A model generated the notes under the pieces. The model was not told the origin of the DNA and did not search any database. It worked only from the letters and a program-made list of their open reading frames with translations. A stretch of DNA of 25,968 bases from JAYKJB01 sp035284745 [NCBI: Candidatus Sericytochromatia bacterium] (GTDB lineage: Bacteria; Cyanobacteriota; Sericytochromatia; S15B-MN24), in assembly GCA_035284745.1 (NCBI GenBank), contig JAYKIL010000036.1:1-25968 (forward strand), read 5' to 3'. Position numbers and translations under genes: made by a program. Within the stretch, counting starts at the first letter, position 1. Every line of letters starts with the position of its first letter. Positions 14,419 to 24,142 of this stretch are shown one piece after another.

Positions 14419-17046
14419 ATGCGATTCGAAAAATTTACTCTCAAAGCCCAAGAGGCAGTGCAGACGTGTCAAGAATTGGCGGATCGGGTCGGGCAGCAAC
14501 ATCTCGAGCCAGAGCACTTACTGAAGGCGCTGTTGATTCAACGAGAGGGGGTGGTGAGGCCCCTGTTACAGAAGTTGGAAGTCAACCCGGATGTGCTTGA
14601 GGCATCGCTGGAAGATGACTTGGCGCGCCTACCGCGGGTGGAAGGGGCCCCGGGGCAACTTTATATCTCCCCTGCTCTTAAGGTGGTTTTTGAACTCGCC
14701 TGGAAAGAAAGTGAACGCCTCCGGGATGAGTTTGTGTCGACGGAACATTTGTTGATTGCATTGTGTGACGAGAGCGTAAAGTCTGCTGCGACCAGACGTT
14801 TGCGGTCTGCTGGCGTCACGAAGGAGCGCTTATATCAAGTTTTGGTTGCGGTGCGAGGGACCCAGCGAGTCACTGATGTGAACCCAGAAGATAAATATCA
14901 ATCCTTGCAGCGCTTTGGGCGGGATCTGACGGCGGCAGCGCAGATGGGGAAACTGGACCCGGTGATCGGTCGAGACCAAGAAATACGGCGGGCCATTCAA
15001 GTTCTGTCTCGGCGCACCAAAAACAATCCGGTGCTGATCGGAGAACCCGGCGTGGGGAAAACAGCCATCGCCGAGGGATTGGCCCAGCGGATCATATCCG
15101 GTGATGTTCCCGAGGGGTTGAAGGACAAGCAGGTGGTGGCCCTCGATATGGGAGCCTTGATTGCCGGTGCCAAGTACCGGGGTGAGTTTGAAGATCGCCT
15201 CAAGGCCGTTTTAAAAGAAATTGCGGAGGCCCACGGGCGCGTCATATTGTTTATCGATGAACTGCACACGTTGGTGGGGGCAGGCGCCAGTGAGGGGGCG
15301 ATGGATGCGGCCAACCTGCTGAAACCCGCGCTTGCGCGCGGTGAATTGCGGGCGATCGGCGCGACCACATTGGATGAGTATCGTCAGCATATTGAGAAAG
15401 ATGCAGCCTTGGAACGGCGATTCCAGCCTGTTTTGGTCGGTGAGCCCAGCGTGGCGGATGCCATCTCCATTCTGCGGGGCCTGAAGGAACGTTACGAGGT
15501 CCATCATGGCGTAAAAATATTGGACAGTGCATTGGTAGCGGCTGCCGTATTGAGTCACCGCTACATCGCGGATCGTTTTTTACCTGATAAGGCGATTGAT
15601 CTGGTTGATGAAGCGGCAAGCCGTTTGAGAATTGAAATTGATTCTCTGCCCACTGAATTGGATGAGTTGGAACGGCGTTTGCGTCAGTTAGAAATTGAGA
15701 AGACAGCCGTCGGCAAAGATTCTGAGGATCCTGGCTCGCTGGCGCGCTTGAGTGTGTTAGAGCAAGAAATGGGAGTCCTTGGCGAAAAGCGGGACGCTTT
15801 GCGGTCCCGTTGGGAGGAGGAGAAGGCTGCGATTACCTCAATTTCTGGCTTAAAGGAGCGTATTGAGGAGACAAAAACTCTGGCTGCCCGCGCTGAGCGC
15901 GAGGGCGACCTCGCCCGGGCCGCCGAATTGCGCTACGGAGCGCTGCCAGACCTCCAAAGAGATTTTGACCGCGAGACGGCCGACCTTCATCAATTACAGC
16001 AACGCGGCAAATTGTTGAAACAGGAAGTGGACGAGGAGGACGTGGCGGAAATCGTGTCCAAGTGGACGGGAATTCCGGTGAGCCGCATGCTCGAGGGGGA
16101 ATTGGAAAAACTGCTGCAGATGGAAGCCCGTTTGGGTGAACGCGTGGTGGGGCAACGCGAAGCGATCGCCGCCATTGCGGACGCCGTGAGACGCAGTCGA
16201 GCGGGTATCCAAGACCCCGATCGACCGATTGGAAGCTTTATCTTTCTGGGGCCCACGGGTGTCGGAAAGACGGAACTTGCCAAAGCGCTGGCGTCCTTTC
16301 TGTTCGACAATGAACAGGCGATGGTCCGGTTGGACATGTCAGAGTACATGGAAAAACATGCCGTGAGTCGGTTGGTCGGGGCCCCCCCGGGTTATGTTGG
16401 TTATGATGAAGGGGGGCAGTTGACCGAAGCAGTTCGTCGTCGTCCTTACAGCGTTATTTTGCTGGACGAAATCGAAAAAGCACATCCCGACGTCTTCAAT
16501 ATTTTGCTGCAGGTTTTGGATGATGGTCGTTTGACCGACAGTCAAGGTCGAACGGTGGACTTTCGGAACACGGTGGTTATTATGACGAGCAACCTCGGGG
16601 CTGAAGCCATTCAGCGCGCGACCCAATCTGAGACCTCTGCGGTGCAAGAGGTTGCTCTGGACGCCTTGCGTGCTCACTTTCGTCCAGAATTTCTTAACCG
16701 CATCGATGACGTCATCGTTTTCACGCCCCTGACCCGGGAAAATCTTGAAACGGTCGTTGATCTTCAACTGGCTCTGTTGACGCGGCGGTTGCGCGATCGC
16801 AAGGTCTCTGTCCATCTCACTCGCGAGGCCAAAGGATGGCTGGCGGAAATCGGTTACGACCCCGTTTATGGTGCGCGCCCTTTGAAGCGTGCCATTCAGG
16901 TTCATGTGCTGAATCCATTGGCGCGCGCTTTGCTTGATGCGAGTATCCGCCCGGGTGACCACATTCTGGTTGACTTCGAGGGGGAGGGCCTGACGTTTTC
17001 GCCACAAGCTCCTTCGGCGGATGCCCTCAAAGCGCAGAGCGTTTAG
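14419..17046 (+). CDS. clpB: ATP-dependent disaggregase ClpB
   Basis: Hsp100 chaperone that, with DnaK/DnaJ, threads aggregated proteins through a hexameric pore. Order of domains: ClpN repeats (residues 1-145, starting [14 protein letters not shown]); AAA-1 with Walker A GEPGVGKT (208-215) and Walker B ILFIDELH; a ClpB-type middle coiled coil (about 395-520); AAA-2 with Walker A GPTGVGKT (611-618), pore loop GYVGYDEGG and Walker [13 protein letters not shown]; and the C-terminal D2-small domain. The long middle domain and absence of an IGF/L ClpP loop separate it from ClpA/ClpC. ATG at 14419 with GGGAGG eight bases upstream. 875 residues, standard for ClpB. The J-protein at 6141 could be a partner, but it is far away. 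Confidence 0.97.
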   Translation: MRFEKFTLKAQEAVQTCQELADRVGQQHLEPEHLLKALLIQREGVVRPLLQKLEVNPDVLEASLEDDLARLPRVEGAPGQLYISPALKVVFELAWKESERLRDEFVSTEHLLIALCDESVKSAATRRLRSAGVTKERLYQVLVAVRGTQRVTDVNPEDKYQSLQRFGRDLTAAAQMGKLDPVIGRDQEIRRAIQVLSRRTKNNPVLIGEPGVGKTAIAEGLAQRIISGDVPEGLKDKQVVALDMGALIAGAKYRGEFEDRLKAVLKEIAEAHGRVILFIDELHTLVGAGASEGAMDAANLLKPALARGELRAIGATTLDEYRQHIEKDAALERRFQPVLVGEPSVADAISILRGLKERYEVHHGVKILDSALVAAAVLSHRYIADRFLPDKAIDLVDEAASRLRIEIDSLPTELDELERRLRQLEIEKTAVGKDSEDPGSLARLSVLEQEMGVLGEKRDALRSRWEEEKAAITSISGLKERIEETKTLAARAEREGDLARAAELRYGALPDLQRDFDRETADLHQLQQRGKLLKQEVDEEDVAEIVSKWTGIPVSRMLEGELEKLLQMEARLGERVVGQREAIAAIADAVRRSRAGIQDPDRPIGSFIFLGPTGVGKTELAKALASFLFDNEQAMVRLDMSEYMEKHAVSRLVGAPPGYVGYDEGGQLTEAVRRRPYSVILLDEIEKAHPDVFNILLQVLDDGRLTDSQGRTVDFRNTVVIMTSNLGAEAIQRATQSETSAVQEVALDALRAHFRPEFLNRIDDVIVFTPLTRENLETVVDLQLALLTRRLRDRKVSVHLTREAKGWLAEIGYDPVYGARPLKRAIQVHVLNPLARALLDASIRPGDHILVDFEGEGLTFSPQAPSADALKAQSV

Positions 17047-17113
17047 TCAGCGCCGGCCGGTTCTTGGGGTTTAGACCGAACCCCGGAAAGCGGTGGTTGT
17101 GTTTTAATGGGGC

Positions 17114-17956
17114 ATGGGTCTCATCAATTGGTATCCGGGGCATATTGCCAAGGCGCAGGCCACTTTGCGTGAAAAACTCAAGCTCACAGACTTTGTGCTG
17201 GAGTTGGTTGATGCGCGCTTGCCTTGGAGTTCTCGCTTTGATGTCACCCGGAGCTTGTTGGGTGAAAAGTCGAGAATTGTGGTGTTTACCAAGGCCGACT
17301 TGGCCGAAACCTCAAAGACCCAGCGCTGGTTATCTTATTATCGGGGGCAGGACATCGCTGCCGTCGTTCTGAATGCTCAAACAGGGCAGGGTCTTGCTCC
17401 TTTGCGTCAAATGATGTTGGCCGAGGCACAAAAAATTGATGAGCGGATGCGCACCCGGGGACGCCTGCCCAGGGCCAGTCGGGTGATGGTGGTCGGCCTG
17501 CCCAACGTCGGAAAGTCGTCACTCATTAACAAGCTCGCAAAAAAACGCGCTGCTCAGGTAGGGGATAAGCCGGGGGTTACACGAGACGTGCGCTGGATTC
17601 GTATCGAGAAGTCACTCGAACTGCTCGATACGCCGGGGATCATTCCTCCCAGGCTTGAAGACCAAGAGCTGGCCCTGAAGCTTGCGATGGCAGGTTCGGT
17701 CAGTACTGAAAGTTACGATCCTGTACTGGTGGCCCCAGCGGCGCTGGACCTGCTGTTGGCGTGCGCGCCGCGTTTGTCGTTTGATTGGCCTGAGCCCGGG
17801 CTGATTGGCTATGCGCGGGCGCGGGGGATTCTGGCTCCGGGCGGTGGCCCTGATGAACCTCGGGCGGCCCGGATGTTGATGCAGGATATTCGCGCGGGCA
17901 GTTTTGGGCCGGTGAGTTTGGACCCTGATCCCCCCGTGGAGGGAACGAGCGCGTGA
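17114..17956 (+). CDS. rbgA: Ribosome biogenesis GTPase RbgA/YlqF
   Basis: Circularly permuted GTPase needed for late 50S assembly. The motif order is the permuted one: the N-terminal NWYPGHIAKA typical of YlqF/RbgA, G4 TKAD (59-62), G1 GLPNVGKSS (128-136), G2 around PGVTRD, G3 DTPG (172-175), followed by the C-terminal RNA-binding helical region. ATG at 17114 gives the canonical N-terminus. An in-frame TAA lies just upstream, and no good ribosome-binding site is present apart from GGGG immediately before the ATG. It starts 67 bases after clpB and overlaps the next gene by four bases (GTGA), indicating an operon. 280 residues, normal size. Confidence 0.94.
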   Translation: MGLINWYPGHIAKAQATLREKLKLTDFVLELVDARLPWSSRFDVTRSLLGEKSRIVVFTKADLAETSKTQRWLSYYRGQDIAAVVLNAQTGQGLAPLRQMMLAEAQKIDERMRTRGRLPRASRVMVVGLPNVGKSSLINKLAKKRAAQVGDKPGVTRDVRWIRIEKSLELLDTPGIIPPRLEDQELALKLAMAGSVSTESYDPVLVAPAALDLLLACAPRLSFDWPEPGLIGYARARGILAPGGGPDEPRAARMLMQDIRAGSFGPVSLDPDPPVEGTSA

Positions 17957-19161
17957 GCAGCACCACTTTTATCTATGGAAAACCCCTGAACGAGCGGGAG
18001 GTGGCGGATTATCATCGGATTCTGTCGCAGGCCTTCGGGTGGTCGCTCGATTCGGCCCTTAATCCTGCGGCTGAGGAAGGGATGGCCAATCTTCGCTTGT
18101 TGAGACGCTCGGCGCGCGTCATTGGTGGCCTTTCATTTCAGCCGTGTCGGCAATTTTTTGGCGGACGTGCCGTTTCGATGACCGGTGTGCGAATCGTCGC
18201 AATTTCACCCGATATGAGGGGGCAAGGGGCCGCGAGCACCTTGATGGAGGCTGCTGTTCGGGAACAGCGTGAACGGGGCTGGCTGGTGTCAACACTTCAT
18301 CCGTCCATGCGCGGCCTGTACAGGAAGAGCGGCTATGAAGTGGCGGGTGACAGTTGCCTGTGGGAATTGCCGCTCAACGCGGAGCTTCCCATCGATGAGC
18401 GAGGATTGACGCTGAAGCCTTTTGACCTTGGAAATGCGTCGGGAATGACCGCAATGCGTCATTTGTATGATGCCCACGCTCAGAAATCGGACGGTTGGCT
18501 GGAGCGCAGTGACTGGTACTGGGCGCGGATTTTTCGCGCACCTGCCGAGGAGGGACTCGCCCAGAAATTGCACGCCTACTTGTTCGAGGGCGACAGAGGA
18601 CCAGAAGGTTACATTATTTATCACCCGTCGCGAGGATATGATGGCCGGATGAAATTGGTGGTTCGTGATTGGGTGGCAAGCACCTCTGCCGCGCGTCGGC
18701 GTTTGCTCTCATTTCTTCGCGAGCAACGCTCTGTATTTGATATCGCCTTGTTGCACGCCGGCGAACAGGAAGCATTGCTGGCTCTCAGAGATGAGGCGCT
18801 CAATGCACCTCATCAAAATCAACCTTGGATGCTTCGATTGCTCGACGTGCAAGGTGCTTTGGAAGCCCGAGGATTTCCGCCAGGGGTATCGTGCGAGCTC
18901 CATTTGGGCGTCAAGGATGGGTTGCTTGCGGAGAACGAACGCCCGATGGTGCTCACGGTGGAAGCGGGGCGAGGGGCCATCCGCGTCGGAGGGGAAGCAC
19001 GTGTCATTGTCGACGTGCGTGGCCTCGCCGCGTTGTACAGCGGGTATATCACACCCTACATGCTCAGAGGGATGGGGTTGTTGGATGCCGCGGACTCGGA
19101 TTTGGCGAAATTGATGGCGGCCTTTTCGGGCCCCAGACCCTGGATGCCTGAAAGGTTTTGA
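17953..19161 (+). CDS. Eis-like GNAT acetyltransferase
   Basis: Three-domain acetyltransferase of the Eis (enhanced intracellular survival) family. The N-terminal GNAT domain has the acetyl-CoA loop SPDMRGQGAAS (about 85-95) and LYRKSGYEV with a candidate catalytic Tyr123. A second GNAT-like domain covers about 155-290, and a C-terminal SCP2-like domain (about 300-400) ends PWMPERF. The protein is 402 residues and ends in Phe402. In mycobacterial Eis the C-terminal Phe402 carboxylate acts as general base, so the length and end match strikingly. Eis enzymes acetylate amines such as aminoglycosides or lysines; the natural substrate here is unknown. GTG start overlaps the rbgA stop by four bases (GTGA), so translation is coupled. 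Confidence 0.88.
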   Translation: MSSTTFIYGKPLNEREVADYHRILSQAFGWSLDSALNPAAEEGMANLRLLRRSARVIGGLSFQPCRQFFGGRAVSMTGVRIVAISPDMRGQGAASTLMEAAVREQRERGWLVSTLHPSMRGLYRKSGYEVAGDSCLWELPLNAELPIDERGLTLKPFDLGNASGMTAMRHLYDAHAQKSDGWLERSDWYWARIFRAPAEEGLAQKLHAYLFEGDRGPEGYIIYHPSRGYDGRMKLVVRDWVASTSAARRRLLSFLREQRSVFDIALLHAGEQEALLALRDEALNAPHQNQPWMLRLLDVQGALEARGFPPGVSCELHLGVKDGLLAENERPMVLTVEAGRGAIRVGGEARVIVDVRGLAALYSGYITPYMLRGMGLLDAADSDLAKLMAAFSGPRPWMPERF

Positions 19162-19173
19162 GGAAGGCGCTCG

Positions 19174-20451
19174 CTAGACGGTTTTGCGAACCGTGGCGCG
19201 CTTGTTTTTGATGCCGCCTGCAGACGCTTTGGGCAGCGCTGATGCGGCGAAGCGACGACGCCTTAGGCCCTTGAATCGCCACAAAGACAGTAAAGATGCC
19301 GTCAGCATCCCAGGAAAGAACCAAGAGGTGAGCGTTTCCCACGGGGTGACCGCGACCGTGACAGAGGCTGCCGCCACCAAGGGTACATTCTGCAGCACGC
19401 GATCCCCCTGACGCACAATCAGTTGACCGACCGGTTGGCGCACATTGATAGGGGCGACCAACGCGTCCGGCAATTGCCACACCTGTTGCAGCGCGATGCG
19501 CTCTGTTTGCCCTTTCGGAACACTCACCGTGACGTCCCGGGGGGCGATCACCTCAACGACGCGGCTGCTTCCCGCATGAATGGGAACCGTTCCTACAATT
19601 TCTCCCTCACGGGCCAGCGCGACATTTTCAAAATTATCCAGGCCATAGCTCAGCAAAGCGTGAGTTTCATTCCACAAATCGGAGGATGCCATCACGGTTT
19701 GGATGACCCTGCGCTTTCCACGCTTCGCCGATCCCACGAAACAACGCCCGGCGGCATTGGTATAACCCGTTTTCCCTCCGGTGGCGTGGGGGTAGTTCCA
19801 TAACGTTTTGTTGTGGTTTCGAAGTGTACGGCCTTCAGGCTTCCCAAAGCCGGGAATTTTTTTCCATTTGGTTTCAGCGATTTGATTCCACGTGTCGTGA
19901 CGCGTTGCCTCTTTGAGAAGCAAGGAGAGGTCGTACGCCGAGGAGTAGTGATTGTCGCCCGGCAGACCGTGAGGGTTGTTGAAGTGGGTATCCTTCATTC
20001 CGAGCGATTCCGCCCGAGCATTCATCATTTCGATGAACCGAGCCTCTGAACCGCCACCCAAAAATTCTGCGACTGCTGTACTTGCATCATTGCCCGAGCT
20101 CAGCAACACGCCATAGGTCAACTGCCTGAGAGTGAGGCGCTCCCCCTCCTTCAGATAAATGGTTGATTCCCCAATGGATGCCGCTCGCTTACTGACCGTG
20201 ACGTATTCATCGAGAAGTCCGCTTTCCACGGCAAGCAGGCTGGTCATCACCTTGGTGGTACTTGCGGGGGCTCTCCTCGCGTGCGCGTTGCGTTCAAAAA
20301 GAATCTGGCCTGAATCTCCATCCAACACAACGGCCGCCGCCGCCTTGATGGTCGGGGGCGCAGGATACGCATCTGCAGCACGGGTCGGCAAAGCGGCGAA
20401 GGAACCGAACAGACCCAGTGCGCAAGTCGTGATGACCCTCGTCCAATTCAA
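19174..20451 (-). CDS. Serine-type D-alanyl-D-alanine carboxypeptidase (PBP5/6, DacA-like)
   Basis: Low-molecular-weight penicillin-binding protein that trims the terminal D-Ala from peptidoglycan stem peptides in the periplasm. A signal peptide runs to about residue 25 (cleavage near TRA/ADA). Active-site motifs of the S11 family are intact: SxxK as STTK (64-67), SxN as SGN (119-121) and KTG (227-229). A beta-rich PBP5-type C-terminal domain follows (about 285-365), then a hydrophobic segment (about 375-395) and a basic tail (GLRRRRF...RKTV), so it is anchored in the inner membrane. The TTG at 20451 is chosen because GGAGG lies eight bases upstream and it gives a complete signal peptide. It ends 12 bases from the convergent Eis gene. 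425 residues, within family range. Confidence 0.92.
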   Translation of the reverse strand: MNWTRVITTCALGLFGSFAALPTRAADAYPAPPTIKAAAAVVLDGDSGQILFERNAHARRAPASTTKVMTSLLAVESGLLDEYVTVSKRAASIGESTIYLKEGERLTLRQLTYGVLLSSGNDASTAVAEFLGGGSEARFIEMMNARAESLGMKDTHFNNPHGLPGDNHYSSAYDLSLLLKEATRHDTWNQIAETKWKKIPGFGKPEGRTLRNHNKTLWNYPHATGGKTGYTNAAGRCFVGSAKRGKRRVIQTVMASSDLWNETHALLSYGLDNFENVALAREGEIVGTVPIHAGSSRVVEVIAPRDVTVSVPKGQTERIALQQVWQLPDALVAPINVRQPVGQLIVRQGDRVLQNVPLVAAASVTVAVTPWETLTSWFFPGMLTASLLSLWRFKGLRRRRFAASALPKASAGGIKNKRATVRKTV

Positions 20452-20634
20452 ACCAAATTCCTCCGGCCAGTCCAGGCGTCGTTCTCAGAAAAAACGTCCC
20501 GAAAAAGGTCCTATCCCTGTTATACCCAGCTTCACAAGTCTCTCGTTTCAGTAGGAGCTTTGCACAGCAACCGGGCCGTCACCATATCATAAGAAACGGA
20601 GTTTGCTGGCCGATGTGATCTTAGGCACGCCCGT

Positions 20635-21951
20635 CTACGGATATATGCGGGTCAGGGTCCGGGCGAAAGGTATGGTCTCGCGTACGTGCTCGAGGCCGCA
20701 AATCCAGGCGACTGTGCGCTCAATTCCCAGTCCAAAACCGCTGTGAGGCACCGACCCATATCGCCGTAGATCCACATACCACTGCAAAGGTTCGACGGGG
20801 ATGTCGTGCTCTGCCATTTTCTTTTCCAGGGTTGCTAGGTCGTCAATCCGTTGAGAACCGCCGATGATCTCGCCGTATCCCTCGGGTGCCAGCAGGTCGG
20901 CGCAGAGCACCACCTCTTCGCGTTGAGGATCGGGTTTCATATAAAACGCTTTGCACGCGGCTGGATAGTGGGTGACGAAAACAGGGCGCTCGAAATGCTC
21001 TGCCAACGCCGTTTCCTCCGGTGCGCCAAAATCGTCGCCCCATGTGACGGGGAGGCCTTTGGCGGCCAAAATTTTAAGGGCTTCATCGTAGGTGATGCGC
21101 GGGAAGGGGGCTTCAATGGCCTCTAAGCGACTCACGTCGCGCTCCAGTGTCTCAACCAAGTCATTGCGGTGTCGAGCGAGGACCGTTTTTACCACATAAG
21201 TGAGCATATTTTCCTGGACCTCGAGGTTACCCCACAGGTCTACAAAGGCCATCTCTGGCTCCAGCATCCAAAACTCCGTCAGATGGCGGCGGGTTTTAGA
21301 CTTTTCAGCCCGAAAGGTGGGTCCGAAACAATAGACTTTCCCCAGGGCCATGGCCGTGGCTTCATTGTAGAGTTGTCCACTTTGGGAGAGAAACGCGGGG
21401 TCGCCAAAGTAGTCTGTCTCGAAGAGGGTCGACGTCCCCTCGCACGCAGCCGGGGTCAGAATGGGCGCATCGACGAGTGTGAAGCCTTCGGAATCGAGGA
21501 AATTACGCAGGGCCTGGATAATAGTATGGCGAATCCGTAAGATAGCGGCTTGGCGAGGGGTCCGCATCCAAAGGTGTCTGTTGCTCATCAAAAAATCGAC
21601 ACCGTGCTCCTTGTGAGAGATTGGGTACTCGTCCGCAACGACTTGGAGCACCTCCACGTGCGTGCCCGTGATTTCGAAACCACCGGGGGCCCGATCATCT
21701 GCGCGCACGAAACCGCGCAACTTCACTGAACTTTCTTGAGTCAGCGAGGAGGCTGCTTCCCAGGCACTCTCACTGACTTCTTTCTTGACGACCACGGCCT
21801 GTACGAGCCCCGTGCCGTCTCGCAAAATCAAAAACTGGATTTTTCCACTCGACCGCTTGTTGTAGAGCCAACCACAGAGTTCCACTTCCTGACCCGTGTG
21901 GGCCGACAGATTTTTGATGGTTGTGGCGGGGACACCGGACGACGTTGTCAT
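20635..21951 (-). CDS. asnS: Asparaginyl-tRNA synthetase
   Basis: Class IIb aminoacyl-tRNA synthetase charging tRNA-Asn. An N-terminal OB-fold anticodon-binding domain (about 12-105; [23 protein letters not shown] split around residues 22-45) is followed by the catalytic domain. This has [10 protein letters not shown], motif 2 [16 protein letters not shown] and motif 3 [12 protein letters not shown]. The [13 protein letters not shown] form and overall length (438) indicate AsnRS rather than AspRS, which is longer with a GAD insertion. I start at ATG 21951, with GGAG nine bases upstream; an upstream TTG would add five residues. It is divergent from the aminopeptidase gene, with only 99 bases between them, and 183 bases upstream of the carboxypeptidase gene on the same strand. 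Confidence 0.95.
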   Translation of the reverse strand: MTTSSGVPATTIKNLSAHTGQEVELCGWLYNKRSSGKIQFLILRDGTGLVQAVVVKKEVSESAWEAASSLTQESSVKLRGFVRADDRAPGGFEITGTHVEVLQVVADEYPISHKEHGVDFLMSNRHLWMRTPRQAAILRIRHTIIQALRNFLDSEGFTLVDAPILTPAACEGTSTLFETDYFGDPAFLSQSGQLYNEATAMALGKVYCFGPTFRAEKSKTRRHLTEFWMLEPEMAFVDLWGNLEVQENMLTYVVKTVLARHRNDLVETLERDVSRLEAIEAPFPRITYDEALKILAAKGLPVTWGDDFGAPEETALAEHFERPVFVTHYPAACKAFYMKPDPQREEVVLCADLLAPEGYGEIIGGSQRIDDLATLEKKMAEHDIPVEPLQWYVDLRRYGSVPHSGFGLGIERTVAWICGLEHVRETIPFARTLTRIYP

Positions 21952-22050
21952 ACTAAAAATCTCCAAAAACCAGCGCCTGGCGCTGATGAAGCCTTATGCT
22001 ACCATGGGAGCCTCGGCCCGTCAGGGGGGCCCGGGGAAGGGATTGATTGG

Positions 22051-23133
22051 GTGTTTCAAATGAGCTCCCGCACAGGGCTGTTCGGCCTCCTCCTCCTTTG
22101 TACGACCCAACTCTCTGCGTGTTACGTCTGTCGTCAGGGCTACGAGCAGTTGCGTCTGCTCTCTTTACAACAACCTGTCGCAGAGATTCTCTCGGATTCT
22201 CGTGTTCCTGAGGCGATTCGCGAAAAATTGCGCCTCATTCATTCGGCCAAGAAATTCGCAGAAGATTCGGTGGGGTTGCGAGTGACTCGGAACTACCAGA
22301 CCTACGTTCCCCTTCAGCGAGACGCGGTGACTTATGTCGTCAGCGCCGCCTATCAAGACCGTCTGGTGCCTTACGAATGGTGGTTTCCTATCGTGGGGCA
22401 CGTTCCTTACAAGGGATTCTTTGAGCGCGAATCCGCCGTCGCTGAGCAAGCATCCTTGGAAGAAAGTGGGCTGGATACTTCGCTTCGGGGTGTCTCAGCC
22501 TTTAGCCTGTTGGGGTTTCTTCCCGATCCCGTCTATCAACCATTTTTGAATCACCCGCCGGCCACGTTGGTCAATGTTGTGATTCACGAAATCACGCATG
22601 CCACGGTGTTCATCGCCGGTGAGGCCAGTTTTAATGAGGGTTTTGCGACCTTCGTGGGGAACCAGGGCGCTTTGGACTTTTTCCAGGCCCAGGGGGCGAC
22701 GGGAGCGGCTTTGCTCCGGGAAACGCGAGCCGCTCAGGGGGCCTCGAGGCAGTTCTCTGTTTTCATTCAACAATTAAAGAAGGAACTTAACACGCTCTAC
22801 ACCAGTGCATTGTCCACAGAAGAAAAGCACCAAAAAAGGCGGGCGATTTTTCTGAAGGCACGGGAACGAGCGCGGGAGCAGGCATCGAGAGAGATTGCCA
22901 ATCACGCCCTGAGGCATTTTGCGGAAGGGACCGTTAACAACGCGACCCTGCTGGCCTACGGAACATACTACGAGCACCTGGACGATTTCGAACGAGCGCA
23001 CGAGCGATTGGGGGGAAATTTACGGGCAACGGTCACGTTCTTCAGAGACGTGGTCGCACGGCAACCCGCGCCTGGCCAGTACCTAAGGTTGTGGCTTAGG
23101 CAGGGTGCGTCGGGTTCGGGCCTGAGTCGCTAG
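22051..23133 (+). CDS. Putative zinc aminopeptidase lipoprotein (COG4324-like)
   Basis: Secreted metalloprotease family usually annotated as predicted aminopeptidase. The N-terminus is a lipoprotein signal (LLLLCTTQLSAC, Cys24). The middle contains the zinc-binding HEITH (residues 179-183) and, downstream, NEGFATFVG, whose Glu fits the third zinc ligand of a gluzincin. A helical, Glu/Arg-rich region (about 245-310) and a LLAYGTYY/DFERAHERLGG end follow, as is typical for this family. I chose GTG 22051, nine bases after GAAGGG; ATG 22060 is in frame but too far from it. 360 residues. Anchored to a membrane facing the periplasm by inference; the natural peptide substrate is unknown. Its last 51 bases overlap the 3' end of the opposite-strand FeoC-like gene. 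Confidence 0.85.
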   Translation: MFQMSSRTGLFGLLLLCTTQLSACYVCRQGYEQLRLLSLQQPVAEILSDSRVPEAIREKLRLIHSAKKFAEDSVGLRVTRNYQTYVPLQRDAVTYVVSAAYQDRLVPYEWWFPIVGHVPYKGFFERESAVAEQASLEESGLDTSLRGVSAFSLLGFLPDPVYQPFLNHPPATLVNVVIHEITHATVFIAGEASFNEGFATFVGNQGALDFFQAQGATGAALLRETRAAQGASRQFSVFIQQLKKELNTLYTSALSTEEKHQKRRAIFLKARERAREQASREIANHALRHFAEGTVNNATLLAYGTYYEHLDDFERAHERLGGNLRATVTFFRDVVARQPAPGQYLRLWLRQGASGSGLSR

Positions 23134-23370
23134 CGCATTGATTTGAGACGCCGCATTTGTCGTGGCGCAAGGGTTCTCAGGAGGCGTCGTATTTTTCGGT
23201 GAACACCCGGTGCACACCTCAGCCGGTCGGTCCAGAAAAAAAGTTCCTTCGTCTTCCAGATGTTCTAGAAAGCGATCGGCCATCGCACGCGTGAGCTTGA
23301 ATTCTGCGGCGACAGCAAAATTGGTCGATTGGGGGTTTTCAAGGACAAAATGTCGAATCTGTTCAAGCAT
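23083..23370 (-). CDS. Small winged-helix protein, FeoC-like, with CxxC motif
   Basis: The N-terminal 45 residues (MLEQIRHFVLENPQST, FAVAAEFKLTRAMADRFLEHLEDEG) form a compact winged-helix pattern. A Cys region follows, C-x2-C-x11-C (CTGC, then Cys68). This resembles FeoC-like regulators, where the cysteines bind an iron-sulfur cluster, though those normally have four cysteines and sit beside feoA/feoB, which are absent here. The C-terminal part is Ala/Thr-rich and basic. No good ribosome-binding site is visible before the ATG. The gene ends inside the aminopeptidase gene on the opposite strand. It may be a small redox- or iron-responsive DNA-binding protein. 95 residues. Confidence 0.55.
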   Translation of the reverse strand: MLEQIRHFVLENPQSTNFAVAAEFKLTRAMADRFLEHLEDEGTFFLDRPAEVCTGCSPKNTTPPENPCATTNAASQINALATQARTRRTLPKPQP

Positions 23371-23407
23371 CTGGTGAGGGTTTACCCAAGAAAAGGCATT
23401 TTTCGCA

Positions 23408-23429
23408 GCGCGGGCCTTGCGGCCTGCGC
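23408..23429. repeat. Strong GC-rich hairpin between divergent genes
   Basis: A nine-pair stem, GCGCGGGCC / GGCCTGCGC with one G-T pair and a TTGC loop, lies in the 116 bases between the leftward FeoC-like start and the rightward transglycosylase start. No T tract follows on either strand, so it does not look like a terminator. It may act in the leader of either gene. A 9-bp direct repeat (GCGCGGGCC at 23408 and 23426) overlaps it. Confidence 0.45.
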
Positions 23430-23486
23430 GGGCCCGTGACAGGAATTACGGAGCCATCCGCTGACCCCTTCCATGCTATACCCGGA

Positions 23487-24083
23487 ATGCATCCGGTTTT
23501 TTGTTTTCTCACCGTTACTGTTCTCTGCCTGTCGGGGTGCTTCGGGCGCGTCGCGAGGTACGCTGACGAGTTCCCATCCGCGGCAGAACGCGGTCTGGAA
23601 ACGTTTAATCCGGATCGAGGACCTGTTTCCTCGGAGCGCGTTCTCGCATTTATTTTGACGACCAATCCGTATTTGAGGGCAGAGGAAGCGAGGGCTTTGG
23701 CGGATGCGATGCAGTTGCAGGCCGAAAAACACCGCATCCCACTGCATTTGCTCGTGTCTTTGATTGCCACGGAATCGAGTTTCAACGTTCGGGCGGTGTC
23801 CCCCGTTGGAGCCCAGGGCCTCGGACAACTCATGCCCGCCACCGCTCGCGATATGGGGATCAGTGACCCCTTCGACCCCCAACAAAATATTTTCGCAACG
23901 GCCCGGTATCTGGCGTGGCTTGATGGGCGCTGGCGTGCCCACCCCCGACGCTGGGAATTAATTCTGGCCTCTTATTTGGCAGGAATCGGAACGGTGACCC
24001 GACAAATGCAGGCAGGTCGGGATTTAACCGGCGAGCAATACAAATATGTGGGGAAGATTTTTCGCCTGGCCGGCAGGGTATGA
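23487..24083 (+). CDS. Lytic transglycosylase lipoprotein (SLT domain)
   Basis: Cleaves the glycan strands of peptidoglycan to form 1,6-anhydro-muramic ends. A short lipoprotein signal (FLTVTVLCLSGC, Cys18) precedes a linker and then the SLT domain. The catalytic Glu is Glu96 in SLIATESSFN, followed by the family signature SPVGAQGLGQLMPATA (105-120) and a later YLAGIGTVTRQM segment. The frame is open further upstream to a GTG at 23436, but starting at ATG 23487 gives a clean signal peptide; neither start has a strong ribosome-binding site. 198 residues, a compact MltE/Slt-tail type. The stop overlaps an ATG of the following frame (ATGA). Membrane-anchored, acting in the periplasm. Confidence 0.85.
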   Translation: MHPVFCFLTVTVLCLSGCFGRVARYADEFPSAAERGLETFNPDRGPVSSERVLAFILTTNPYLRAEEARALADAMQLQAEKHRIPLHLLVSLIATESSFNVRAVSPVGAQGLGQLMPATARDMGISDPFDPQQNIFATARYLAWLDGRWRAHPRRWELILASYLAGIGTVTRQMQAGRDLTGEQYKYVGKIFRLAGRV

Positions 24084-24142
24084 GCCTCGGGCCGCCTGCC
24101 TCGGGCCAGGGGTGTTGGTCCTTCGCGTCTGGCTTGCTCACA

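Noticed and set aside
17066-17084. Hairpin GGGGTT/AACCCC between clpB and rbgA
   Set aside because: Short stem and no T tract; clpB, rbgA and the Eis-like gene are more likely read as one unit.
19178-19194. Hairpin ACGGTT/AACCGT near the convergent ends of the Eis-like and carboxypeptidase genes
   Set aside because: It lies inside the carboxypeptidase coding sequence and has no T tract after it.
23382-23942. Leftward frame of 186 codons opposite the transglycosylase
   Set aside because: The plus strand carries an intact SLT domain with catalytic Glu; the antisense frame has no recognisable features.
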